In this document: piece after piece, positions 9,384-18,947 of the stretch
Layout: each line of letters starts with the position of its first letter
Position numbering within the stretch: position 1 is the stretch's first letter
From: Comamonadaceae bacterium
GTDB lineage: Bacteria > Pseudomonadota > Gammaproteobacteria > Burkholderiales > Burkholderiaceae_C
Length of the DNA: 64,000 bases
Direction of reading: 5' to 3'
NCBI GenBank assembly: GCA_947452785.1
Contig: CANGDZ010000003.1
Location: 1-64,000 of the forward strand
Notes under the pieces: model-generated
The model's database searches: none
What the model was told of the DNA's origin: nothing
Seen by the model: only the letters and a program-made list of their open reading frames with translations
Translations under genes and position numbers: made by a program

Positions 9384-10404
9384 GGCTCACTTTCACGGGA
9401 AAACAGGTAACCATGGCGCGGGCACGCAGTTGACCGCAACCGCCCTCCACATCTTGGCCTGCGGACTGGCGCAGCTTGGTCAAAATGCCGCGCTGGTGCA
9501 AGCTGCGTGCGATTTGCGCGGCGCGCTCCCAGCTCGGGCGCTTGAAGGGCAGATCGTCCACCGCGTTGTAGGGGATCATGTTCATCAGCGCGTATTTGCC
9601 GTGCAGCAAACGCACAATGCCGTCGATCTCTTCTTCGGTGTCGTTGATGCCTTCGAGCAAAGTCCATTGGTATTGGATCGGGTAGCCGGTGGTGCGGGCA
9701 TAGACCTCGGCCATCTCCACCAAATCTTGCGGGCTGATGCGCGGCGCCTTGGGCAGCAACTGGGTGCGCAGCTCGGCGCGGGTGGTGTGCAACGACAACG
9801 CCATGGCAGGTTGCACAGGGCCTTGCGGCAACAGGTCAAAAGCCCGTTCATCGCCCACGGTTGAGAACACCAAATTCTTGTGACCGATATTGCCCTGCGT
9901 GCCCAGCAGTTCAATGGCCTGCATCACATTGTCTAAATTGTGCGAGGGCTCACCCATGCCCATGAAGACGACTTTTTTAACGGGGCGCAGCGAACGCGCC
10001 AAAGCCACCTGGGCTACGATCTCCGCGCCTGTGACGTGGCGAATCAAGCCTTCTTTGCCGGTCATGCAAAACACACAACCCACCGCACAGCCCACCTGAC
10101 TGGAAACGCACAGGCCGTCGCGCGGCAAGAGCACGCTTTCCACCGTTTGACCGTCTTGCAGTCGGATCAGCAAGCGGGAGGACCCGTCTTCGGCCGGATG
10201 CTGAGACTGCAAACTCGCCAATGCGGCCAGCTCGGCGCTGAGTGCGGGTAAGGCGTGACGCAAAGTGGTTGGCATGAAACTGTCCAGCGCGCGGCGGCCA
10301 CTGTCTTGCGGCAGCGCTTGGCTCCACAGGCGCAGCACCCGGGCCTCGTGCTTGGGGTTGGCGCCTAAAGCTCTTAAACGCGCACGCAAAGTATCCAGTC
10401 GCAT
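9376..10404 (-). CDS. RlmN/Cfr-family radical SAM RNA methyltransferase
   Basis: CAVGCVFC (CxxxCxxC) radical-SAM motif; GMGEPSHNLDNV; C-terminal GGCGQL cysteine. Confidence 0.85.
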   Translation of the reverse strand: MRLDTLRARLRALGANPKHEARVLRLWSQALPQDSGRRALDSFMPTTLRHALPALSAELAALASLQSQHPAEDGSSRLLIRLQDGQTVESVLLPRDGLCVSSQVGCAVGCVFCMTGKEGLIRHVTGAEIVAQVALARSLRPVKKVVFMGMGEPSHNLDNVMQAIELLGTQGNIGHKNLVFSTVGDERAFDLLPQGPVQPAMALSLHTTRAELRTQLLPKAPRISPQDLVEMAEVYARTTGYPIQYQWTLLEGINDTEEEIDGIVRLLHGKYALMNMIPYNAVDDLPFKRPSWERAAQIARSLHQRGILTKLRQSAGQDVEGGCGQLRARAMVTCFPVKVSHA

Positions 10405-10413
10405 GGCGCCGCC

Positions 10414-10632
10414 TCAGTAATGCGGCGGCAATTCGTCGCGCAAATTGCGCTCGCCCGAGGGGCCACCTTCAGGCATTTGACGGCGCAGTTGGCCGACCTC
10501 GGCCAGCAAGGCATCGATCTGGCGTTGTTGTTCGTAAACCTGTTGGTTCAATTGTTCGAGAAGATCTTCGGCGTAGCTGGATTTGATTTCCAGCGCCATC
10601 AGGCGCTCGTCGGTGTGGGATTCTTGAGACAT
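10414..10632 (-). CDS. slyX: SlyX family protein
   Basis: Short coiled-coil ORF MSQESHTDERLMALEIKSSYAEDLLEQLNQQVYEQQRQID ending in LPPHY. Confidence 0.85.
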   Translation of the reverse strand: MSQESHTDERLMALEIKSSYAEDLLEQLNQQVYEQQRQIDALLAEVGQLRRQMPEGGPSGERNLRDELPPHY

Positions 10633-10713
10633 GGCCCTATTGGACATGATTTTGCAGCCATGCGGCCAGCATCGACTCACAATCATCTCATCATGCGAGT
10701 ACGCCCAAAACGG

Positions 10714-11898
10714 TCAGTACGATCTGGGCAGTCCTATCACGTGCTCTGCGATATAGGCCAGAATCAAATTGGTTGAAATCGGCGCGGTACGCTGCACCCG
10801 GGCTTCTCGCCATTTGCGCTCCACGTCATATTCTCGGGCATATGCAAAGCCACCATGGGTTTGCACACAAGCCTCTCCAGCCTCCCACGCCGCTTCTGCG
10901 CTGAGCAACTTGGACAAATTGGCCTCTTCACCACAAGGGTGACCAGCTTCAAACAGAGCAGCCGCCTTGCGCAGCATCAGTTCGGCAGCTTGGGATGCCG
11001 CATAGGCTTTGGCGATCGGAAACTGAATGCCTTGATTCATGCCAATGGGTCGGTCAAAAACCACGCGTTCATTGGCGTATTGGGCAGCTTTTCGGATGAA
11101 CCATTTGGCATCGCCGATCGATTCGTGTGAAACCAAAATTCGTTCAGCATTCATGCCGTCCAAGATATAGCGAAACCCTTTGCCTTCTTCGCCAATCAAG
11201 TTTTCTGCAGGTACGCGCAAACCATCGTAAAAAACCTCTGTGGTGTTGTGATTGATCATGGCCTTGATCGGCCGGATGGTCATGCCATGACCTATCGCGT
11301 CGCGCATATCGACCAAGAAAACTGAAAGACCTTCTGTTTTTTTGGCGACCCGCTCCAAAGGGGTGGTGCGCACCAACAACAGCATCAAATCAGAAAACAA
11401 CGCACGCGACGTCCAGATTTTTTGCCCATGAATCACATAGTGATCGCCATCTCGGATGGCACGCGTTTTGAGTTTGGTGGTATCGGTACCGGTCGTGGGT
11501 TCTGTCACACCAAACGCTTGTAATCGCAACTCACCTCTGGCAATGGCCGGCAGGTACTTTTCTTTTTGGGCAGCGCTGCCATGCCGCAGCAAGGTGCCCA
11601 TGGTGTACATCTGGGCATGCACTGCGGCCGCATTGGCACCACTGGCATGTATTTCTTCCAACACTACGCCCGCCGCACGCAAGGGCAATTGCGCACCGCC
11701 GTAGGCCTCAGGAATCAACGCGGCCAAATAACCCGCCTGCGTCAGCGCTTGGACAAAGGCCTGCGGATAGGCCTCTTGTTCGTCCAATGCCCGCCAATAA
11801 GAGCCTGGGAATGCCGCGCAAATTTTGCGGACACTTTCGCGAATTTCTGGAAAGTCGTCGCCCAAGGCGATGCTGATTTCTGGCAATTTCATAGTCAC
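10714..11898 (-). CDS. Acyl-CoA dehydrogenase family protein
   Basis: QAFGVTEPTTGTDTTKLKT; VQTHGGFAYAREYDVERKWRE. Confidence 0.9.
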   Translation of the reverse strand: MTMKLPEISIALGDDFPEIRESVRKICAAFPGSYWRALDEQEAYPQAFVQALTQAGYLAALIPEAYGGAQLPLRAAGVVLEEIHASGANAAAVHAQMYTMGTLLRHGSAAQKEKYLPAIARGELRLQAFGVTEPTTGTDTTKLKTRAIRDGDHYVIHGQKIWTSRALFSDLMLLLVRTTPLERVAKKTEGLSVFLVDMRDAIGHGMTIRPIKAMINHNTTEVFYDGLRVPAENLIGEEGKGFRYILDGMNAERILVSHESIGDAKWFIRKAAQYANERVVFDRPIGMNQGIQFPIAKAYAASQAAELMLRKAAALFEAGHPCGEEANLSKLLSAEAAWEAGEACVQTHGGFAYAREYDVERKWREARVQRTAPISTNLILAYIAEHVIGLPRSY

Positions 11899-11909
11899 AA
11901 TGGCATTCC

Positions 11910-12881
11910 CTATTCCGGCTTGATGCCAGCTTGCTGGATTAATTTTCCCCGCTGCTCTAATTCCTTGCGCACCTGCTCGGCAAATTCTTCAGAGGTATTA
12001 GCTACAACCATCAAGCCCATCCCATCCAATTTGATCGCAACTTCGGGATCGCGAAGCGTCTTGACCAATTCACCATGCAAACGCTTGCTCACAGCCACAG
12101 GCAACTTCGCTGGCGCAAAAAAACCGAGCCAGGAATTCATCTCAAAGCCTGGCAAAGTTTCTGCAAAAGTGGGCACCTGGGGCAAGCCAGGGTAACGGTT
12201 GGTTTGCGTGAATCCAATCGCCTTGAGTTTGCCGCTTTTGATGTGCGGCAGCACAGTGATCAAACTGGAAAAAACCATCGGAATTTGTCCGCCCAGCAGG
12301 TCCGTGATGGCCGGCCCCCCTCCGCGATAAGCCACATGGACCAGGGGAACCCCGATGAACTGTTTGAGCAATTCACCAGCGAGATGGTGTGGGGATCCTG
12401 CACCCGAACTCCCGTATGACAGCTGATCAGGATGCTGTTTCAAATAAGCAATCAGTTCGGCTAAGTTTTTGGCAGGAATTGCGGGATGGACGACCAAGAC
12501 GATGGGGTTGGCCACAGCCTGGGTCAAAGCCGTAAAGTCTTTGACAGGATGGAAGGTCGGCGATGCCGTCAAAAATACGTTTGCCGTATGCGTTGCATCG
12601 GTACCCACCATCAGGGTGTAACCATCGGGCAAGGATTTGGCGACAAAGTCTGAACCAATATTGCCACTGGCACCGCCTTTATTGTCAACGACCACCGGTT
12701 GCCCCATGCTGACAGACAGTTTTTGTGCCACGATCCGGCCCAGACTGTCGGTGGATGCGCCCGGTGGATAGGGCACAACCATGCGCAATGGTTTCGAGGG
12801 AAATTCTGATTGCGCCATGACTTGGGGCGCCAGCAGCATCAGGCCCCAAGCCAAACCCAACTTGAGAAAGTGACTGATCAT
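11910..12881 (-). CDS. Bug/TctC-family substrate-binding protein
   Basis: LRMVVPYPPGASTDSLGRIVAQKL; DNKGGASGNIGSDFVAKSLPDGYTLM. Confidence 0.9.
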   Translation of the reverse strand: MISHFLKLGLAWGLMLLAPQVMAQSEFPSKPLRMVVPYPPGASTDSLGRIVAQKLSVSMGQPVVVDNKGGASGNIGSDFVAKSLPDGYTLMVGTDATHTANVFLTASPTFHPVKDFTALTQAVANPIVLVVHPAIPAKNLAELIAYLKQHPDQLSYGSSGAGSPHHLAGELLKQFIGVPLVHVAYRGGGPAITDLLGGQIPMVFSSLITVLPHIKSGKLKAIGFTQTNRYPGLPQVPTFAETLPGFEMNSWLGFFAPAKLPVAVSKRLHGELVKTLRDPEVAIKLDGMGLMVVANTSEEFAEQVRKELEQRGKLIQQAGIKPE

Positions 12882-12956
12882 GAGGAATCTCCTGTAATTC
12901 AATTCATGCGGGGGTTCTTTCGTCCCCAAGACGGCCCCACCACCGCACGCCATTCA

Positions 12957-12994
12957 ATGTACGGACAATATAATGACCTGACTCACCTTGTCAA
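12957..12994 (-). promoter_or_regulatory. Candidate promoter/operator for 12881..10714 operon
   Basis: Minus strand: TTGACA (12994-12989), 16 bp, TATATT (12972-12967), abutting GTCCGTACAT (12966-12957). Confidence 0.65.
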
Positions 12995-13018
12995 TGATTC
13001 ACAGTCACGAAGGCTCAG

Positions 13019-13792
13019 ATGGAAAATGTCAACTTGCAAAGCCCCATGGCCGGGCGTACTGCCATCATCACCGGTTCTGGCCGCAACATTGGTCGCGCCA
13101 TCGCCCTATCGCTCGCGCACCAAGGTGCCAATGTGGTGGTGAATGGGCACAGTGATCGCGCGGCAGTAGACAGCGTCGTTAAGGACATCCAAGCAGCGGG
13201 TGGTCAAGCCATGGGGGTGATGGCCGATGTCTCGGAAGACAGTCAGGTCAGCAATTTAGTGCAACGCACAGTGGACCGCTTTGGCAGCGCCGACATGATC
13301 ATTTCCAACGTGGCCATTCGGCGTAAACAGCATTTCTTGGACATTTCACCGAAAGACTGGCAAGACGTCATACAAACCAATTTAACCCCCGCTTTTTACT
13401 TGGCAAGACACGCCATACCCCACATGCTGGAAAAAAAATGGGGCCGCTTGGTTTTGATTTCTGGTTTTGATGGTTTTTGGGGTCAAGTCCCCGAGAGAGC
13501 CCACAACATTGCAGCGAAATCAGGACTGCATGGTTTGGCCATGGCCTTGGCCCGGGAATTTGGTGCCCATGGCATCACGGCCAATACCGTGGCGCCAGGT
13601 GCCATTGACACGGTTCGCGACTGGACGCAATACACGCACCAGGAACGACAAAAAATTGAATCCGAAATTCCGCTCGGTCGCTACGGCAAACCCGACGAAG
13701 TAGCTGCCGCATGCGACCTCTTGTGCTCAGAACGGGGGGCTTTTATTTCAGGACAAGTCATTCATGTGAATGGTGGTCACTACATGTATTGA
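13019..13792 (+). CDS. SDR family oxidoreductase, atypical active site
   Basis: AIITGSGRNIGRAIA Rossmann motif and NTVAPGAI; HNIAAKSG where YxxxK is expected. Confidence 0.85.
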   Translation: MENVNLQSPMAGRTAIITGSGRNIGRAIALSLAHQGANVVVNGHSDRAAVDSVVKDIQAAGGQAMGVMADVSEDSQVSNLVQRTVDRFGSADMIISNVAIRRKQHFLDISPKDWQDVIQTNLTPAFYLARHAIPHMLEKKWGRLVLISGFDGFWGQVPERAHNIAAKSGLHGLAMALAREFGAHGITANTVAPGAIDTVRDWTQYTHQERQKIESEIPLGRYGKPDEVAAACDLLCSERGAFISGQVIHVNGGHYMY

Positions 13793-13824
13793 CCCTGCAC
13801 ACAAAGCATCAAGGACGGCGGAAA

Positions 13825-15354
13825 TCAATTCAATTGCAGGCTAGGGTAAGCACCATCGATCAAAGTGAACTGCGCCAGCACCGCTTGACTCACTTTTTTT
13901 CGGCTCACCTTACCCTGCGCATTGCGCGCCAATAGGGGCACGGCCACATACAAACGCGGTTGCTTGTATTTGGACAAGGCCGCCACCCGTTGCCGGGCTT
14001 CGTCTTCCCATCCCGACCACACATCTTGCGCCACGGTGATGATCACTTCGCCCCAATAATCGGACTCCAGTGATGTGACGCACAGCGCACCATACAAAGC
14101 GCCCCCCGTTTGAGCGGCCTCAATCTCGTCGGGATTGACCCGGTAGCCGCCGGTTTTGATCACATCGGCAACGCGTCCGGTCAAGACCAAACGCCCGACT
14201 TCGTCGATAAAACCCAAATCGCCAGTGGCATGCCAGCCTTTTGCATCGTGGCCCATGACACCTTCTGGAAAGATCAAGCCAGCGCATTGCTGCGGCGCCC
14301 TTAAAAGGACCTCACCCTGCTCACACTCTTCATCTTCAGTGGCCGCCTCGATCCGCAACTCCACACCCGGCACCGGCCAGCCCACGCAGGCGCCGGTGGG
14401 TCTTGTGGGCTGCGCAAAATACGCATGCGTTTGCTCTGGGGTCATGACCGTGATGGGATTCACACACTCCGACTTGCCATAGGTGATGCGCACCACCGGG
14501 CCAAACATGTCGCAAGTGGCTTTGTATAAAGTCGCTGTCATTGCCTGCGTGCCCGTGAAAATACAGCGCAAGCCGGTAAAGCGTCGGCCAGCAAAGGCCT
14601 GCGTGATTTTGGCCAGTACCGTCGGCGGTGCAAAAATAGCTTGCAAGTCGCCACGGGTCAACAGGGGTTCTAATTTCTCGGTATCGACGCCGTCGTGCAG
14701 CAACACATGCCCACCCAGGTCACACCATGCAAAAGTGAGCAACGATGCACCATGCACAAATGGCGTCATCAACAACAAGGTGGCTCCCGCATCTGGCACA
14801 AAAGGCATGGCCGCTTTGAGCATTTGCTCCCCCACCCAGCGCGCACCATGGGTATAGATCACCCCCTTGGGTTTACCAGTGGTGCCCGATGTGAACAAGA
14901 TCCGGCCCCTGTCCGATGCAGGCACAACAGGCAGTGGACCGCTCAGTGCCATCTCCTGCGCGGGCCAAAGGTCCTCCACCAGCAAAGGCTGCATGCCGCA
15001 GGCGCGCACCTGCTCTGCCCGCTCAGCGCGGGTGATGACGGCTTGCACCTGGGCCAGACCACAACACCACTGCAGTTCGGGCTCCGTCAATGACCAGGAC
15101 AAGGGCGTTTCGGCGCCGCCCATCAAGCGGATGGCGTATGCGCAGCGAACCGCATCCAGTGAATTGGGCAACCACACGCCGATCGATTGACCCGATGCGA
15201 AACCCCGCGCCAAGAGTGCGTCCGCACATTGATGCGCCTGCTGGCTCAGTTGCGCGTAGCTGAGACTGCGCCCCTGGCCATCGGTCACGGCAGTCGCGCT
15301 GCCCATGCGGGCTGCCAACACCCTGAGTTGGTCAGACCAGGCGATCGTGTGCAT
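13825..15354 (-). CDS. AMP-dependent acyl-CoA synthetase/ligase
   Basis: ILFTSGTTGKPKGVIYTH; ATGDLGFIDEVGRLVLTGRVADVIKTGGYRV. Confidence 0.9.
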   Translation of the reverse strand: MHTIAWSDQLRVLAARMGSATAVTDGQGRSLSYAQLSQQAHQCADALLARGFASGQSIGVWLPNSLDAVRCAYAIRLMGGAETPLSWSLTEPELQWCCGLAQVQAVITRAERAEQVRACGMQPLLVEDLWPAQEMALSGPLPVVPASDRGRILFTSGTTGKPKGVIYTHGARWVGEQMLKAAMPFVPDAGATLLLMTPFVHGASLLTFAWCDLGGHVLLHDGVDTEKLEPLLTRGDLQAIFAPPTVLAKITQAFAGRRFTGLRCIFTGTQAMTATLYKATCDMFGPVVRITYGKSECVNPITVMTPEQTHAYFAQPTRPTGACVGWPVPGVELRIEAATEDEECEQGEVLLRAPQQCAGLIFPEGVMGHDAKGWHATGDLGFIDEVGRLVLTGRVADVIKTGGYRVNPDEIEAAQTGGALYGALCVTSLESDYWGEVIITVAQDVWSGWEDEARQRVAALSKYKQPRLYVAVPLLARNAQGKVSRKKVSQAVLAQFTLIDGAYPSLQLN

Positions 15355-15374
15355 CAAGGGTGGTTCTGCTCGCG

Positions 15375-16337
15375 TCAATCGGCTTTGGCGCCAGAGGCTT
15401 TGACAGCGGCAGCCCAATTGGTCAATTCAAACTTGATGTGCTCGACGGCCTGTTCCGGCGTGGTTTCGAAAGTCTCCGCACCCAGTGTCATCAGGCGCTC
15501 TTTGATGGCGGGCTTTTGCAAAGCCAACACCAACTCCGCATTCAGTTTGGTAATGATGGGCTTGGGGGTTTGAATGGGCGCTAATAGGGCAGCCCATGTT
15601 TGGGCCGCAAAACCAGGCACGCCGGCTTCGGCCACAGTGGGCACATCAGGCATAGACACCGAGCGTTTTTTGCTGCCCACCGCAATGACTTTGAGTTTGC
15701 CGCTCTTGATGTGTGGAATAACGGGTGGGCCTGACTCAAACATCATGTTGATTTCGCCGCCGATCAAGGCGGTCAAGGCCGCCGCAGCACCTTTGTAGGG
15801 CACATGGGTAATTTGCATGCCAGTTTGGCTTTTGAGCATTTCCATGGTCAGGTGATTGGTCAAGCCACTGCCGCCAGAACCATAGTTGGTCTTACCCGGG
15901 TTTTGCTTGACATAGGCAATCAGCTCTTTCAGATTGTTGACCGGAAAGTCTTTGTTGATCACCAAAAACTGCGGCACGATCACCGCCGTCCCGATCGGCT
16001 GAAAATCCCGCAAGGTGTCATAGCTCAGTTTGGAATACAAGGCAGGATTGATGGTCAAGGGACCACTCGATGCCATCAGCAGGGTATAGCCATCGGCCGG
16101 CGCCACTTTGGCCGTCTCCATGCCCACAATCGCAGCCGCTCCGCCCTTGTTGTCCACATAAAAGCTTTGTCCCATCGTCTCAGTGAATTCCTGCGACAGG
16201 ATGCGGGCAATCACATCGGTGGCCTGCCCCACAGGAAAGGGCACGATGACCTTGACTGGTTTAGTGGGATAGGTCGATTGCGCCATTGCAGCGAAAGCCG
16301 ACAAGCCCAAGACCCATGCAATGAGGTATTTTTTCAT
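15375..16337 (-). CDS. Bug/TctC-family substrate-binding protein
   Basis: VKVIVPFPVGQATDVIARILSQEF; DNKGGAAAIVGMETAKVAPADGYTLL. Confidence 0.9.
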   Translation of the reverse strand: MKKYLIAWVLGLSAFAAMAQSTYPTKPVKVIVPFPVGQATDVIARILSQEFTETMGQSFYVDNKGGAAAIVGMETAKVAPADGYTLLMASSGPLTINPALYSKLSYDTLRDFQPIGTAVIVPQFLVINKDFPVNNLKELIAYVKQNPGKTNYGSGGSGLTNHLTMEMLKSQTGMQITHVPYKGAAAALTALIGGEINMMFESGPPVIPHIKSGKLKVIAVGSKKRSVSMPDVPTVAEAGVPGFAAQTWAALLAPIQTPKPIITKLNAELVLALQKPAIKERLMTLGAETFETTPEQAVEHIKFELTNWAAAVKASGAKAD

Positions 16338-16373
16338 CTTGTTTCCTTGATGTGATTTCAAAAAATGGTTCTG

Positions 16374-17714
16374 TCAAAAGCGCAAATGCGATTGCGCAGT
16401 CAGCTCATTGAGCTTCTTTAACAACGCGCCGCCATCAATGGGCGCGGATTGAACGCAATCCAAAAACTTGGTCTGTAAGTCCAAGCCCTGCAAAGGCAAC
16501 ATGGCGTTACCGCGTGCAAAGCGGATGTCGCCAGAGTCGAGGACCGCGCCGTTGTGCAGGTGAATCTGCACACGGTCGTGCATGGAAAAAACTGGCTCAA
16601 TCGTGCACTGCGTATCTACCGTGCTGATCTTCACTTTGGACATGGCCTCTTTGACCGCAGGCTCCTGCACAAAGGCATCACTCAGTTCATTCAATCCGAC
16701 TTTGCCGCGTACCAAGGACGCAGCAACAGCAAACTCCATGCTGAATTTGGCTTCCAATCCGGTGTGCGGTTGGTGATTGCGCAACATCGAGGCCTGCGCA
16801 ACGCCAATGTGGGTTTGCACATGTGACACCTCTTTCAGATCAAAACCATGACTTGCAGATAAATCCAAGACACCGTCAATCACCCGGTGCGTGGCATAAC
16901 AGGTCGGGTATTTTTTGATGGACAACCCCGACTCTAGAATGCGAAATCGCTGACCCAAGTCCGCAGCAGCCGAGCTTCGGTCTACGGCCCCATGAGGTGA
17001 CAAGGCCGACAAGAAACCGGCCACGTGTTCCAGCGCATCGGGCGCAGCAGTCAGTCCTTTTTGCACCCACCGCACCGCTTCGATGGCGCACGCTGCGGCA
17101 CGTCCTGCGTGCAGGGGTTTGGTCATGGTGCCGAAATTGGCCACCAGGCCACTGGCCATGCTGGCCGCCAAGGCGATCACATGCTGGCATTGCTTCGCAT
17201 TCAGGCCATACAGATGCGCCACTGCAGCACTGGCACCGACGGTGCCCAACACCGCTGTAGGGTGCCAGCCTTTCAAATGATAGGCGTCTTTTTCACGAAC
17301 AAACAGTTCAGCCCACACCTCGTAGCCAATCAGATACGCACGCAAAGCCTGATCACCCGTGGCATTCACATGTTGACCAGCCGCCAACACGGCCGGCACC
17401 AGTACCGTGCTAGGGTGCCCGCCCAAGGCCACATCGTCAAAATCCAGTGCATGGCCTGCGGTGGCGTTGATCAAGGCGGCATCGCTGGCACTGGCCATGG
17501 CCGAGCCCATCAGCACCGCAGCCTCTTGAACGGATGATTGCTTGTCAGCCACAAAGGATTGCGCCATTCGCACCACCGGTTCGTCCCGACCGGCCAGCAT
17601 GGTGCCTAGGGTGTCGATGAAGCCCGATTGCACAATCTCGACCGCTCGGTCGGGCAAGGGCGCGAAATTCGGTTGGCTGGCGAACTGGGCCAAGGAAGCA
17701 GTTAAACCGGTCAT
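16374..17714 (-). CDS. MmgE/PrpD family protein
   Basis: GHALDFDDVALGGHPS; GTMTKPLHAGRAA; KKYPTCYATHRVID; EAKFSMEFAVA. Confidence 0.9.
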   Translation of the reverse strand: MTGLTASLAQFASQPNFAPLPDRAVEIVQSGFIDTLGTMLAGRDEPVVRMAQSFVADKQSSVQEAAVLMGSAMASASDAALINATAGHALDFDDVALGGHPSTVLVPAVLAAGQHVNATGDQALRAYLIGYEVWAELFVREKDAYHLKGWHPTAVLGTVGASAAVAHLYGLNAKQCQHVIALAASMASGLVANFGTMTKPLHAGRAAACAIEAVRWVQKGLTAAPDALEHVAGFLSALSPHGAVDRSSAAADLGQRFRILESGLSIKKYPTCYATHRVIDGVLDLSASHGFDLKEVSHVQTHIGVAQASMLRNHQPHTGLEAKFSMEFAVAASLVRGKVGLNELSDAFVQEPAVKEAMSKVKISTVDTQCTIEPVFSMHDRVQIHLHNGAVLDSGDIRFARGNAMLPLQGLDLQTKFLDCVQSAPIDGGALLKKLNELTAQSHLRF

Positions 17715-17732
17715 AAAGACCCCTTTCAGGGA

Positions 17733-18920
17733 TTAGAAAGAACGTGGCAAGCCCAACACATGTTCGGCCACATACGACAACACCAGATTGGTGGAAATGG
17801 GTGCGATTTGCATCAAGCGGGTTTCACGCCATTTGCGCTCCACGTCGTATTCGCGGGCATATCCGAAGCCGCCATGGGTTTGTAAACAGGCTTCAGCGGC
17901 ATGCCAAGCCGCCTCGGAGGCCAGCAGCTTGGCCATATTGACTTCAGGCGCACAGACCTTCCCAGCAGCAAACAAGGCGCTGGCTTTGCGCAGCAACAAA
18001 TCGGCTGCTTCGGTTTCCGCATGGGCGCGCGCAATCGGAAACGCAATCGCTTGGTTCTGTCCAATGGGGCGGTCAAACACCACCCGCTCTTTGGCGTAGT
18101 TCACGGCTGTTTTGACAAACCAGCGCGCGTCGCCAATGGATTCCGATGACACCAATATACGCTCAGCGTTCATGCCGTCCAGGATGTACCTGAAGCCCTT
18201 ACCCTCTTCACCGATCAGGTTTTCAGCAGGCACTTTCATGCCATCAAAGAACACTTCGGTGGCGTGGTGGTTGATCATCGCCTTGATGGGCTTGATCTCC
18301 AGCCCGTGACCCAGGGCTTCACGAATGTCGACCAAAAACACCGACAAACCTTCGGTTTTTTTGCTCACTTGATCCAAGGGTGTGGTGCGGGCCAGCAGCA
18401 GCATCAAATCTGAATGCAAGGCGCGTGAAGTCCACACCTTTTGCCCATGGACCACATAGTGATCGCCGTTTTTCACAGCGCGGGTTTTGAGTTTGGTGGT
18501 GTCGGTGCCGGAGGTTGGCTCGGTGACGCCAAAGGCCTGCAAACGCAACTCGCCTGAGGCAATTTTCGGCAAGTACTGCGCCTTTTGAGCGGGCGAACCG
18601 TGACGCAACAAGGTCCCCATGATGTACATCTGCGCATGACAAGCACCGGCATTGCAGCCCGCAGCATGAATCTCTTCCAAAATCACCGCCGCAGCGCGCA
18701 ATGGCAAACCGGAACCGCCATACTCTTGCGGAATCAAAGCGGCCAGATATCCGGCTTGGGTGAGCGTTTGCACAAACTCGGTGGGGTAGGCAATGCGCTC
18801 TTCCAGGTCGCGCCAATAAGCCCCTGGAAAACCAGCGCATATTTTGCGAATGCTTTCCCGTATTTCAGGAAAATCTTGGCCCAAATCCATTTGGACATCC
18901 ACTGCAGCAACTTCGGTCAT
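17733..18920 (-). CDS. Acyl-CoA dehydrogenase family protein, close paralog of 10714..11898
   Basis: QAFGVTEPTSGTDTTKLKT; LQTHGGFGYAREYDVERKWRE. Confidence 0.9.
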   Translation of the reverse strand: MTEVAAVDVQMDLGQDFPEIRESIRKICAGFPGAYWRDLEERIAYPTEFVQTLTQAGYLAALIPQEYGGSGLPLRAAAVILEEIHAAGCNAGACHAQMYIMGTLLRHGSPAQKAQYLPKIASGELRLQAFGVTEPTSGTDTTKLKTRAVKNGDHYVVHGQKVWTSRALHSDLMLLLARTTPLDQVSKKTEGLSVFLVDIREALGHGLEIKPIKAMINHHATEVFFDGMKVPAENLIGEEGKGFRYILDGMNAERILVSSESIGDARWFVKTAVNYAKERVVFDRPIGQNQAIAFPIARAHAETEAADLLLRKASALFAAGKVCAPEVNMAKLLASEAAWHAAEACLQTHGGFGYAREYDVERKWRETRLMQIAPISTNLVLSYVAEHVLGLPRSF

Positions 18921-18947
18921 GGGATCAATACCTGTTTCATCTGAAGA

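Noticed and set aside
8505-9410. 301-aa plus-strand ORF opposite the AtuA-like gene
   Set aside because: Shadow ORF; no domain, and the opposite strand encodes a clear family.
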